Positions 7,460 through 15,504 of a stretch of 16,236 nucleotides of DNA are shown piece after piece. How positions within the stretch are numbered: position 1 is the stretch's first letter; each line of letters starts with the position of its first letter. The notes under the pieces are model-generated. The model had not been told where the DNA came from. It did no database searches and saw nothing but the letters and a program-made list of their open reading frames with translations. Origin of the DNA: Candidatus Aminicenantota bacterium (GTDB lineage Bacteria; Acidobacteriota; UBA6911; RPQK01; JAJDTT01); contig JAPOYZ010000187.1 in the NCBI GenBank assembly GCA_026706325.1, positions 9,201 through 25,436 on the forward strand. Reading direction: 5' to 3'. Both the position numbers and the translations under genes were made by a program.

Positions 7460-9556
7460 TCAGTTCAGTTTCCTGGGGACCGTGACCGACCAGCTCTTCT
7501 GGAAGTGCCGCGCACCGTTGACGGTCACTTCCACGTCCACCACATGATGAAAGGCCGCTTTGTCGCTGGAGGTGACCTCGTTTGCCCTGACTTCGATTTC
7601 GGAGTCCGGACGCTTGACCACGTAGTCGGAAGTCGCCGCCAGAACGGCATTGGCGGGTTCCGCTTCCGACACGGTGAATCTGGAGCGGGTCACCATGCGC
7701 TCCGATCCCTCGCCCCGGGCACCCTTCGTCTCGCGGCCAAGCCGTACGGTCACCGCGTTTCCCGTGAGATCGTGGGTGATCGAATATTCCAAGGGCCTCC
7801 TCAGCAGCTTGGGGTCGGCCGTGGGGAGTTCCACAAGGTCCGGTTTCGGGAGTTTCGGACTCTGCTCCGGAATCACCGGCAGCAGGATATGCGACGGGTA
7901 ACGGCGGCTGCGGTGCACCGTGTTCAACGCCGCCTGCCCCGTGGGCCAGGCGTTTTGAATGTCGGAGCTGGCAATGGCCACGCGAATCCGGTGCCCGGCG
8001 GCGAAGACGTAGGACATCTCCTTCACGTCCACTCCCAGCTCGTAGACCTCGCCGGGCGCCATCGCTTCCGGCTCGAAATGCGAGTTCCGATGCGTTCCGC
8101 TGAGACCGCCGTAGCGCACCAGCTTGGAGGTTCCGTCCGGCGCCACGTCGATGAGCTTGACTCGGAAATAAGCCACTTCCGCCGTGGAGGAGACATGCAA
8201 CGTGGCCCGGGGGGCGCCCGACACCTCCATGTCCTCTTCCAGGGGAGGCGTGGTGTAGGTCAGGGAGTAGGCCTCGTCGGGGCGCTGATCGATGGGCATG
8301 GCCCAAGGCAGGATGCCCCCGCCCCAATGCATGCCCGAGGTGACGCCGACTGTGGGCTTGTAGTCGTAACTGTCCGCGGCTTCCCCGGACGCGGGGGACG
8401 GCTCCCGGCTCAGCTTGCCGTCCTCGCGGAAGTAGAGCCTGGTGGGGACGGCCCGGGCGATGGGCCACTCCGCTTCGGAACGCCAGAAACCCGGCTCTTC
8501 CAATGGCATCCGGGACGCGGGAGGTGCGTATTTCCGGACGTAGACGGTGACGGGCGGTTCTTCTACCACCCCGTTGTCAATGCCCTTGAGCCAGTAGTCG
8601 AACCACTTCAGGTAGATGGGGCGGGTGTCGACGCGGGGCCCCGGGACGGCGTGCTTCTCCTCCCCGTACCAGTGTCCCCAGGGACCGACCATGGCCTTCT
8701 TGAAGGGGACGTCCAGCCGGTCGAAGGCGCGCAGCAGAGCGGTGGCGTAGACGTCGGACCAGCCCGCCACCACGAAGACCGGGCACTTGACCCGGCTGTA
8801 GCCGGCGGACAGGGAGCGGTCCTGCCAATAGGGTCCCTCCGTCGGGTGCGAGATGTAGCCGATCCCCCAGGGGCGATTGTTCTCCAGCCGATGCTGCCAG
8901 ATCTCGCTCCACCTCACGCCGGCGATCTCGGGATCGGGAGGGGCGAAATTGAAGGCGGTCATGAGAGGAGAGTAGCTGTCGAACATGTAGGGGCGAAGGA
9001 CGCCCCCGGGATAGGTCCACTCGGTGTAGACGCTGTCGTTGGCGGAGCGGACGATGATGGTCTTGAGGTGGGGAGGGTTCTGGACGGCCACCTGCCATTG
9101 GACCACCCCGCTGTAGGATTTCCCCAGCATGCCCACGTTGCCGTTGCACCAGGGCTGGGCGGCGATCCACTCCACCATTTCGTAGGCGTCGCGCCGCTCG
9201 TCGGCGGCGTAGATGTCCCGGCTCCATCCGCCGGAGTTGCCCGTGCCGCGCACGTCGTACTGCACGACCACGTAGCCCCGTTCCGCCAGGTAGGGAACGG
9301 CGGGCGGATATTCGTCCCGGTAGTCCGGCAGCGGAGGTTTCACCCGCCGGTAGGGGTTGTATTCCATGATGGCGGGAAATTTCCCCTCGGCGTCAGGGCG
9401 GGTGACCCTCAACGCCAGCTCCACGCCGTCCCGCATGGGGACGTACCGGTGGGTCACCTTGACCTTTCCCTCGTACACGGGCTGGGAAAGGCTCGCCGTG
9501 GATTGGCCGAAAACGTTGGCGGAGAGTCCGATCGTCAAGAAAATGAAATAAAGCAT
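7460..9556 (-). CDS. CocE/NonD-family secreted hydrolase A
   Basis: A 698-aa exported alpha/beta hydrolase (Peptidase_S15 with a PepX_C jelly roll). It should cleave an acyl ester or amide outside the cytoplasm; the substrate is unknown. I chose the ATG at 9556, 26 nt after the upstream gene, because it begins a signal peptide (hydrophobic residues ~2-14, cleavage near VFGQ). The GTG at 9622 would lie inside the neighbour. The catalytic set is Ser147 in GKSYSG, Asp268 in GWSDVY and His295 in GPWGHW, with Tyr69 in YNPYR as the probable oxyanion Tyr. The hydrolase domain spans ~30-330, the jelly roll ~360-600, and a ~100-residue tail ends SWSVTVPRKLN. Over most of its length it aligns without large gaps to hydrolase B (11063-13141), with the same tail, so the two are paralogues flanking the Gfo/Idh gene. 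SD before the ATG is weak. Confidence 0.88.
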   Translation of the reverse strand: MLYFIFLTIGLSANVFGQSTASLSQPVYEGKVKVTHRYVPMRDGVELALRVTRPDAEGKFPAIMEYNPYRRVKPPLPDYRDEYPPAVPYLAERGYVVVQYDVRGTGNSGGWSRDIYAADERRDAYEMVEWIAAQPWCNGNVGMLGKSYSGVVQWQVAVQNPPHLKTIIVRSANDSVYTEWTYPGGVLRPYMFDSYSPLMTAFNFAPPDPEIAGVRWSEIWQHRLENNRPWGIGYISHPTEGPYWQDRSLSAGYSRVKCPVFVVAGWSDVYATALLRAFDRLDVPFKKAMVGPWGHWYGEEKHAVPGPRVDTRPIYLKWFDYWLKGIDNGVVEEPPVTVYVRKYAPPASRMPLEEPGFWRSEAEWPIARAVPTRLYFREDGKLSREPSPASGEAADSYDYKPTVGVTSGMHWGGGILPWAMPIDQRPDEAYSLTYTTPPLEEDMEVSGAPRATLHVSSTAEVAYFRVKLIDVAPDGTSKLVRYGGLSGTHRNSHFEPEAMAPGEVYELGVDVKEMSYVFAAGHRIRVAIASSDIQNAWPTGQAALNTVHRSRRYPSHILLPVIPEQSPKLPKPDLVELPTADPKLLRRPLEYSITHDLTGNAVTVRLGRETKGARGEGSERMVTRSRFTVSEAEPANAVLAATSDYVVKRPDSEIEVRANEVTSSDKAAFHHVVDVEVTVNGARHFQKSWSVTVPRKLN

Positions 9557-9582
9557 CGTCTTTTGTCGGATCAGCGTTGTCG

Positions 9583-10905
9583 TCAGCCGTTGCTCCAGTC
9601 GTATCGCCGGCGGTTCTTCCACTGGCCTTCCGTATAGTCAGGCACCTCCTGGGTGGCCCCGTTCTCACGGATGGATTTCGCGGAGAGGGGGATGAGGGAA
9701 CTCCAGGTGACGGCGTCGTAGACGTCGATCCCCGGGGTCTTGTCTTCCGTCAGGCACTTGTAGAAATGCTCGACGACGAAATAGTCGCCGCCGCCATGCC
9801 CGGTCCGCAATGCCGCCTGCCCGTGCCGGGTCCAGAAGGGGTGATCGTAGCGCTCGTAGTAGTCCGGGACGGGGTCCCAATCCTTCGACTTTCCGTCAAC
9901 GAACATCCCCGCTTCGTCGTCGTACGAGGCCTTGGTACCCTGAAGTGTGTAGTAATCAATGTGGTGCGGCCGCGGGGAACAGATGTCGAAGCGGAGGAAG
10001 ATCACGGCTCCGTTCTCGGTCCGAATCAGGCTCACGGTGTTGTCCCCGTTCCAGGTGGCCGTAGCTCCCGGACTCTCCGGACCGAATCGCCGGACGGCGT
10101 ATTCGCGAAAGCTGTAGGCCGGCGTCATCATGCTCACGCATTGCCGGAGTTGGTCGCCCCGCGGGATTCCGAACCACATGGAGGTGGGGCCGAGGGCATG
10201 GGTCGGATAGGTGTTGGCGATCAGGTCCGTCCGGCTGTTGAGCGATCCGCGCCAGTTCAGCGAGCCGTCCGGATTGAACTGCAGGTTCCGGGCTTCGTGG
10301 ATATAGCCGCATTCGGCGAAGGTGAGCGTTCCGAAGACCCCCTTCTCGACCGCGTTCAGGATCATCATGTTGCTGCGGGTGAAGCACAGGTTCTCCGCCA
10401 TGAAGTACTTGGCGTCCGTCTCCTGAGCCGCCCGCACCAGGTCCCAGCCTTCCTGAATGGTGTTGCAGGCGGGCACCTCGCTGAAGACGTGCTTGTGCGC
10501 CCGCAAGCTGTCGATGGCCATGGGTCCGTGCCACCACGTGGGTGTGGTGATGAACACGGCGTAGATGTCGTCGCGCTCGAGCAAGCGCCGGTAGTCGTTG
10601 GGACCGTCGGTGTAGGTGTCGGGCTCGTACCCGAGCTTTTCCCGCACCAACTTGACTCCCCGATGAGCCGCCTCCTCCCGGAAGTCGCACAGCGCCGGAA
10701 CGTCGACGTTGAACCGGTCGAGGGACGACTTGAGGAAGAGCGTGCCCCGGCTCCCAACGCCGATGATGGCGATCCTGAACTTCTTGGAGCCGTGCTTGCC
10801 GGTGGGAGCACTGGGCGCTGTCGCGAGTGCGGACGGAGCCACGGAGGCCGCCAACGCGGTACCGCTCCCGGTTCGCACGAATTCCCGGCGGTTCAATTTC
10901 TTCAT
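9583..10905 (-). CDS. Tat-exported Gfo/Idh/MocA-family protein, GH109-like
   Basis: A 440-aa NAD-dependent Rossmann-fold protein. The ATG at 10905 (GGAAGG 9 nt upstream) starts a twin-arginine signal, NRREFVRTG with Arg6-Arg7 and a hydrophobic Ala-rich stretch to ~30, so it is exported folded with its cofactor. The nucleotide motif is IGVGSRG (48-54). Instead of the usual EKP it has SEVPACNTIQEGWDLV (Glu143), as in glycoside hydrolase family 109 (alpha-N-acetylgalactosaminidase-like), and the C-terminal part GHGGGDYF (369-376) with DVYDAVTWSS and PDYTEGQW also follows that family. I therefore favour a GH109-like glycosidase using an NAD redox mechanism, though an oxidoreductase is possible. 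It sits between two CocE paralogues. The longer ORF start at 11031 is rejected. Confidence 0.85.
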   Translation of the reverse strand: MKKLNRREFVRTGSGTALAASVAPSALATAPSAPTGKHGSKKFRIAIIGVGSRGTLFLKSSLDRFNVDVPALCDFREEAAHRGVKLVREKLGYEPDTYTDGPNDYRRLLERDDIYAVFITTPTWWHGPMAIDSLRAHKHVFSEVPACNTIQEGWDLVRAAQETDAKYFMAENLCFTRSNMMILNAVEKGVFGTLTFAECGYIHEARNLQFNPDGSLNWRGSLNSRTDLIANTYPTHALGPTSMWFGIPRGDQLRQCVSMMTPAYSFREYAVRRFGPESPGATATWNGDNTVSLIRTENGAVIFLRFDICSPRPHHIDYYTLQGTKASYDDEAGMFVDGKSKDWDPVPDYYERYDHPFWTRHGQAALRTGHGGGDYFVVEHFYKCLTEDKTPGIDVYDAVTWSSLIPLSAKSIRENGATQEVPDYTEGQWKNRRRYDWSNG

Positions 10906-10943
10906 CGCGAATGACCTTCCCGTCGTTGGAGTGAAGGCCCGGA

Positions 10944-10978
10944 GGGGGGACTTGGAGGTGGGACTCTCCGGTCCCCCC
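10944..10978. other. Strong hairpin between hydrolase B and the Gfo/Idh gene
   Basis: GGGGGGAC (10944-10951) pairs with GTCCCCCC (10971-10978), and an inner GGAG/CTCC adds 4 bp. There is no run of T on either strand, so it is not a classical terminator. It could trim or attenuate the transcript between hydrolase B and the next gene, or protect an mRNA end. Confidence 0.4.
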
Positions 10979-11062
10979 GATGCCATGCGTCGGGACTCGG
11001 GAACCCCCACCCCCATCCCGGCCAGCTCCAAATCACCAATCTCTCAATCCTCACCGGCAACA

Positions 11063-13141
11063 CTAGTTCAACTGGCGGGGAACCGTGACCGACCAGCTCT
11101 TGTTGAAGTGGCGGGCTCCATTGACGGTGACCTCCACATCCGCCACGTACCGAAACGAACTCTCGTCGCTGGTCGTCAACTCGTTGGATTCCACTCGAAT
11201 CTTCGATTCCGGCCGATCCACGGTATAGACCGCCTTGGCGTTGACCGTGGCCCGGGCAGGATTCTCCGACGAGACCGTGAAGCGGGAATCGACGAGGAAA
11301 GTGCCTCTCACCACGTGGAGCCGGAGCGTCGTGGTGTTGTTCACCAGATCGCGGGTAATGGAGTACTCCTTGGGCTGAGCCAGGTCGTCCGGATCGGCAT
11401 TGGCAAGTCGCTTCAGTCCAGGCGCGGGCAATTCCGGGTTCTGCGCAGGCACCACCGGAAGCACCAGGTGGGACGGACGACCGCTGTCTCGGTGCAGTGT
11501 GATCACCGCCGGCTTGGGCGTCGGCCAGGCATTCGGCATGTCGCCGCCGGCGACGGCGACCCGGATCCGGTGCCCCTTCGCGAACACGTAGGACATGGCC
11601 TTCAGATCGAACCTCAGTTCGTGGACGGCGCCCGTTTCCAGCGGTTCCGGACTGGAGTGGGAGTTCCGATGAGTGGCGTTGAGTCCCCCGTAGCGGACCA
11701 GCTTGGCCGTTTTGTCCGGGGCCACGTCGATGAGCTTGACCCGGAAATAGGCCACGTCGGCAGTCGATGAGACGTGGAGCACCGCGGCGGGATTTCCGGT
11801 GACCTCCAAGTTCTCGTCCAACGGCTCGGACGTGTAGACGAGGGAATGGGCCTCGTCCAGGCGTTGGTCCACGGGCATCCCCCAGGGATTGATGCTCCCT
11901 CCGGCATGGATGCCCGAGGTGATGCCGACGGCCGGGTCGTATTCGTAACGGTCAGATCCGGACTCCGTTCCCGACGGCCGTTCCCGGCCGAGCCGGCCGC
12001 CGTCGTGAAAGTACATGGGCGTGTATTGCGTTCTGGGAACCGGCCAATCCATCTCCGACTGCCAGAAGCCCGGCTCTTCCAGGTACATCCTCGCCGAGGG
12101 CTCTTTGTACTGCCGCTTGAAGAGGGTCACCGGGGGTTCGTCCATCACTCCGTTGTCGATTCCCTTGAGCCAGTAGTCGAACCACTTCAGGTATTCCAGG
12201 CGCCCGTCGATCCGGGGTCCGGGAACGGTGTTGTGGACTTCCGGCCACCAGTGTCCCCAGGGGCCGACGAGGGCCCGCTTGGGCACCTTCAGCTTGCAGA
12301 AGGCGCGAAGCAGGGCGGTCGGGTACCAGTCGGCCCAGCCGCCGATCACGAACACGGCGCACTTGACCCGGTCGTAGCCGGGCGCCAGGGACTGGCCGCG
12401 CCAGTAGGGACCATCCAGCATGTGCTTGACGTAGCCGTAGCCCCAGGGCCGGTTGTTCTGGAGATGCTCCTCCCAGATCGCGCTCCACTTCTCCCCGGTC
12501 AGTTCCGGGTCCGGGGGAGCGAAGTTCATGGCGGTCATCTGGGGCGCATACCACCACATGACGAAGGGCCGGAGCACTCCTCCGGGATAGATGAACTCGG
12601 TGTAGTTGTCGTCGTTTCCGGAGCGGACGATGATGGCCTTCAGGCTGGGGGGCGCCTGCTTGGCCACCTGCCACTGCACCACTCCTCCGTAGGAAATCCC
12701 CATCATTCCGACCTTCCGGTTGCACCAGGGTCGGGCGGCGATCCACTCCACCATTTCGTAGCCGTCCCGTTGCTCGTCCGGGTTGTACATATCCCGGGTG
12801 GAACCGCCGGAGTTGCCGGTCCCGCGGGTGTCGTACTGAACGATGGCGTAGCCCTGCCCGGCCAGGTAGAGCATGGGTTGAAACGGCCACGGCTCGTCGT
12901 CGTACTCCAGGGCGCCTTGCTTCAGGAAACGGTAGGGGTAATAGATCATGACGGCCGGAAACCGGCCCTCGACATCGGGGCGAATGATGCGGACCGCCAG
13001 CTCCACGCCGTCCCGCATGGCGACGCGCTCGTAGGTCACTTTGAGCTTTTCCCCGTAGGGGGTGCCGGCCATGGGGTCGCCGGAGGGTTCGGCGGAAAGG
13101 CTCACGGAAGCGAAGGTAGCGAAAAGAAGAAGGAAGAACAT
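11063..13141 (-). CDS. CocE/NonD-family secreted hydrolase B
   Basis: A 692-aa exported alpha/beta hydrolase, paralogue of hydrolase A. The ATG at 13141 is chosen over an in-frame TTG at 13159 because GGAGGGG ends 7 nt upstream and the product opens directly with a signal peptide (MFFLLLFATFASVSLSA). Catalytic residues are Ser150 in GISYGG, Asp271 in GWADWY and His297 in GPWGHW; Tyr70 in YYPYR is the likely oxyanion Tyr. PepX_C-type jelly roll ~355-595 and a tail ending SWSVTVPRQLN match hydrolase A closely. The cap/active-site surroundings differ (PGGVLRPFVMWWYAPQ here, PGGVLRPYMFDSYSPL in A), which suggests related but distinct substrates. It is the first gene of the minus-strand block and has a good candidate promoter at 13205-13233. 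Confidence 0.88.
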   Translation of the reverse strand: MFFLLLFATFASVSLSAEPSGDPMAGTPYGEKLKVTYERVAMRDGVELAVRIIRPDVEGRFPAVMIYYPYRFLKQGALEYDDEPWPFQPMLYLAGQGYAIVQYDTRGTGNSGGSTRDMYNPDEQRDGYEMVEWIAARPWCNRKVGMMGISYGGVVQWQVAKQAPPSLKAIIVRSGNDDNYTEFIYPGGVLRPFVMWWYAPQMTAMNFAPPDPELTGEKWSAIWEEHLQNNRPWGYGYVKHMLDGPYWRGQSLAPGYDRVKCAVFVIGGWADWYPTALLRAFCKLKVPKRALVGPWGHWWPEVHNTVPGPRIDGRLEYLKWFDYWLKGIDNGVMDEPPVTLFKRQYKEPSARMYLEEPGFWQSEMDWPVPRTQYTPMYFHDGGRLGRERPSGTESGSDRYEYDPAVGITSGIHAGGSINPWGMPVDQRLDEAHSLVYTSEPLDENLEVTGNPAAVLHVSSTADVAYFRVKLIDVAPDKTAKLVRYGGLNATHRNSHSSPEPLETGAVHELRFDLKAMSYVFAKGHRIRVAVAGGDMPNAWPTPKPAVITLHRDSGRPSHLVLPVVPAQNPELPAPGLKRLANADPDDLAQPKEYSITRDLVNNTTTLRLHVVRGTFLVDSRFTVSSENPARATVNAKAVYTVDRPESKIRVESNELTTSDESSFRYVADVEVTVNGARHFNKSWSVTVPRQLN

Positions 13142-13150
13142 TTCGGCGCC

Positions 13151-13155
13151 CCTCC
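13151..13155 (-). promoter_or_regulatory. Ribosome binding site deciding the ATG start of hydrolase B
   Basis: GGAGG on the minus strand, 9 nt before the ATG at 13141 (with GG following it). It falls inside the extended ORF that begins at TTG 13159, which is why that earlier start is not used. Confidence 0.6.
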
Positions 13156-13204
13156 GCAAACGGCTGGTTTGTAGGGTCTCAACCAGAGGGAAAAGGATTT
13201 CGCG

Positions 13205-13233
13205 AGTCTATGGCCTGTCCCGACGCCGGTCAA
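13205..13233 (-). promoter_or_regulatory. Candidate sigma70-type promoter of the minus-strand operon
   Basis: On the minus strand TTGACC (13233-13228) and TAGACT (13210-13205) are separated by exactly 17 bases. The boxes match consensus at 5 of 6 and 4 of 6 positions. The leader to the hydrolase B ATG would be about 57 nt. It resembles the candidate promoter at 676-704. Confidence 0.45.
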
Positions 13234-13303
13234 CCCGGGGAGCGGCGCCTTTCCAGCGGCCGAAGGGGGGGAGGGGGGACGCAGTCCACCCTCCAGAGGA
13301 ATC

Positions 13304-13354
13304 GGAAACAAGACTGCCCCTGTCCCACAGTAAATTGGGGACAAGACTGACCCC
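13304..13354 (+). repeat. Two tandem copies of the ACAAGACTG palindromic element
   Basis: Copy 1 is GGAAACAAGACTG (13304-13316) followed by CCCC and GTCCC. Copy 2 is GGGG-ACAAGACTGA-CCCC (13337-13354). Both share the core ACAAGACTG with the copy at 800-822 and lie in the noncoding region between the divergent genes. Confidence 0.55.
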
Positions 13355-13375
13355 ACTCCTATTCGCGTCTCGCGT

Positions 13376-13400
13376 GGAATCTTGCTAGCATTCCAGCAAG
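13376..13400. other. Two overlapping inverted repeats upstream of the PHP lipoprotein gene
   Basis: GGAAT (13376-13380) can pair with ATTCC (13390-13394), and CTTGCT (13381-13386) with AGCAAG (13395-13400). The two stems interlock, so they could be alternative hairpins, a small pseudoknot or, as DNA, a two-part operator. They lie 37 bases before the ATG at 13437, in the 295-base region between the divergent genes. No convincing plus-strand promoter was seen. Confidence 0.3.
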
Positions 13401-13436
13401 TTAACCACCTGCCATTTTCACCGGGCCACAGATTGC

Positions 13437-15440
13437 ATGGCGCAAGGATTCTGCTGGTCGATCCCCTACCTTTGTCTTCCTACAGTTGGACTGCTCCTTC
13501 TGTTTGCCACCGGCTGCGGCACGGAGCCGAAAACCACAATCTTCGTCGAAGCGCTTCCGGATCGTTTTCGGGTAGACGACGAAAGCCGTTTGCTTTTTCG
13601 CATCCAGGTCAAGGAGGGCAAGCTGCCGTCCGGTTCCCGCATCAGCCTGGCTCTGCCGGGGAGTTGGACATGGCACACCATCCGCCCCACCCGGAGAGAG
13701 GACGGCAAACTGGGGCCGACCCTGCGGGTTCCAAGCCAGGAGTTGATGGAATACTTCGCTCTGCTGCCTACGGGGAGAGCGGACCGGTGGCGGCTGGAAG
13801 TCCTTGAGGAGCACCACGACGGGACCTATCACCGCTTCGACCGCCGGTTGGTGCTGACCTGCCTCGCGGGCGAACTTGGGGCCGGCCAGGAGATCACGCT
13901 CCAGTACGGCAGCGCCGCGCGCCCGATACGGACCTCGCGCCTGGCCGAGACCGTCCCGATCCCGGTCCGGTTCGACCTCGGCGACGGCCAGTGGCGCAAA
14001 CTCCGCAATCCCCCTCGGTTGACGACGTTCGCCGGCGCCTTCCATACCATTCTCGTCACGGCGGACTCGGTGGGGACCGTGGGCCAACCGGTCGACGTCC
14101 ATGTCACGGCGCGGGACCGGCTCGGCAATTCAGCCGAGTTGCCGAGTGGCCTTGAACTCCGTTCCTCCGACCCCGGGATGGAGCCCTTGAGCCTCAACGC
14201 GGAGGGCGCCGTCTGGAAGGGACAGGCGCGCTTCACGACTCCTGGATTCCAGACGCTGGAGGTGGGAAACGGCGCCGCCGGGCTCCATCGGTCCAATCCG
14301 ATCCGGGTGACCGAAGAGGAGGCGCCCCTGAAACTCTACTGGGGCGATCTGCATTCCCACTCCACCATGAGCAAGGACGCCCTGGGAGTCGACCCGTTCA
14401 CTTTCGCCCGGGATCAGGCGAACCTGGACTTCTTCGCCTCTTCGGAGCACTCCTCGGGAGACCGCCGGGACGAGGGAATCACCGACTCGGAATGGCGGGC
14501 GATCCAGGCGAGCGTCCGGTCCTTCTACGATCCGGGACGTTTCGTGACGCTGCTGGGCTACGAGTGTTCCCTGCCCGCTCCGTTCGGTCATCACAACGTC
14601 TATTTCGCGGATGACGAGGCGCCCCTCTATCGGAAGCTGGAGGTGAAGACCCTGGAGGAGTTGTGGCGCCGGCTTTCCTCGCACCGCGCGTTCACGGTTC
14701 CTCATCATACCGGCGTCCACTGGGCCGCCGCGGTCTGGGACCGGGACCACTCCCTGCGGCCCCTCTTCGAGATCTTCTCGGTTCATGGACAGAGCGAACT
14801 CTTCGAACCGGAACATCCGCTGAGCTACGATCAACTGGTCGGCATGGCGCCGTACGGGACCTATCCCATCGGCAGCGAGCTGGTTCCCGAAGAGCATCGG
14901 GGCATGGTCCCCATCTCCAACAGCGCCCAAGGCCCTCACTACGCCCGGGACGCCTGGGCCGCCGGTTTGAAACTGGGGACGATCGCGGCGTCCGACGATC
15001 ACACCGCTCGTCCGGGTCAGCCCTATTGGGGACTCGCGGCCGTCTGGGCGGAGCGGCTGGACCGCGAAACCATTTTCCAGGCGCTCGCGAAGCGGCAGAC
15101 CTACGCCACGACCGGCCAGCGGATCTACCTGGACTTTCGAATCAACGGCGGGATGCCCGGAACGATGGTCACGACCGGCGGGCCGCCCCGGATTGAACTC
15201 GAGGTCCACGGCACGGATGACATCGCCTGGGTCGAGCTGGCCGCCTTCGTCCGCCGCCGGGAAGCGTATTCCCTGGTGAAGAGATGGACACCCCGCGGCT
15301 CCCGCCTGCGGGAATCCTTGACCGACGAGGGATATTCGGACCGGGCGTTCTATTACGTCCGGGTGCGGCAGCGCGGGCTGGTGGAGCACCGGGCCGTCAT
15401 GGCCTGGTCCAGTCCCATCTGGATCGAGAGTGGGCCCTGA
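13437..15440 (+). CDS. Lipoprotein with PHP/DUF3604-like metal-dependent hydrolase domain
   Basis: A 667-aa exported protein. A hydrophobic N-terminus ends in a lipobox-like ATGC with Cys27, suggesting lipid anchoring. Residues ~30-295 are beta-rich and probably form Ig-like sandwiches; the last of these runs from about FHTILVTADSVG to HRSNPIRVTE. The PHP domain follows: LYWGDLHSHSTMSKDA with His306 and His308, SSEHSSG with His338, VPHHTGVHW with His423-His424, and ASDDHTARPG with Asp521 and His522. These are the metal ligands expected of PHP-type phosphoesterases and DUF3604 proteins. The reaction is not established for DUF3604. A further ~130-residue beta domain ends the protein. No clear SD precedes the ATG at 13437. 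The CocE gene 64 nt downstream is likely cotranscribed. Confidence 0.83.
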   Translation: MAQGFCWSIPYLCLPTVGLLLLFATGCGTEPKTTIFVEALPDRFRVDDESRLLFRIQVKEGKLPSGSRISLALPGSWTWHTIRPTRREDGKLGPTLRVPSQELMEYFALLPTGRADRWRLEVLEEHHDGTYHRFDRRLVLTCLAGELGAGQEITLQYGSAARPIRTSRLAETVPIPVRFDLGDGQWRKLRNPPRLTTFAGAFHTILVTADSVGTVGQPVDVHVTARDRLGNSAELPSGLELRSSDPGMEPLSLNAEGAVWKGQARFTTPGFQTLEVGNGAAGLHRSNPIRVTEEEAPLKLYWGDLHSHSTMSKDALGVDPFTFARDQANLDFFASSEHSSGDRRDEGITDSEWRAIQASVRSFYDPGRFVTLLGYECSLPAPFGHHNVYFADDEAPLYRKLEVKTLEELWRRLSSHRAFTVPHHTGVHWAAAVWDRDHSLRPLFEIFSVHGQSELFEPEHPLSYDQLVGMAPYGTYPIGSELVPEEHRGMVPISNSAQGPHYARDAWAAGLKLGTIAASDDHTARPGQPYWGLAAVWAERLDRETIFQALAKRQTYATTGQRIYLDFRINGGMPGTMVTTGGPPRIELEVHGTDDIAWVELAAFVRRREAYSLVKRWTPRGSRLRESLTDEGYSDRAFYYVRVRQRGLVEHRAVMAWSSPIWIESGP

Positions 15441-15489
15441 CCCGGAGAAGGCAACCGAATCGAATTGTTATGGAAGGACTTGCGGCCCC

Positions 15490-15496
15490 GGAGGAG
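15490..15496 (+). promoter_or_regulatory. Ribosome binding site of the right-edge CocE gene
   Basis: GGAGGAG with 8 nt to the ATG at 15505. It fixes both frame and start for a gene whose stop lies outside the window. Confidence 0.65.
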
Positions 15497-15504
15497 ACCT
15501 CAAC

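Noticed and set aside
9557..9622. A GTG start at 9622 for hydrolase A
   Set aside because: It would put 22 residues before the signal peptide and overlap the Gfo/Idh coding end; the ATG at 9556 gives a proper exported N-terminus.
7415..9637. A 740-codon open frame on the plus strand opposite hydrolase A
   Set aside because: It is an antisense shadow of a GC-rich gene; the product is a Gly/Val/Pro/His/Arg-rich sequence with no domain, while the minus strand encodes a full catalytic hydrolase.
9577..10914. A 445-codon plus-strand frame opposite the Gfo/Idh gene, and a similar 466-codon frame at 11774-13174 opposite hydrolase B
   Set aside because: Both mirror genes with clear signal peptides, cofactor or catalytic motifs on the minus strand and contain no domain themselves.
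14130..15389. A 419-codon minus-strand frame opposite the PHP lipoprotein
   Set aside because: The plus strand here holds all PHP metal ligands; the minus frame shows no motif or ribosome binding site of note.
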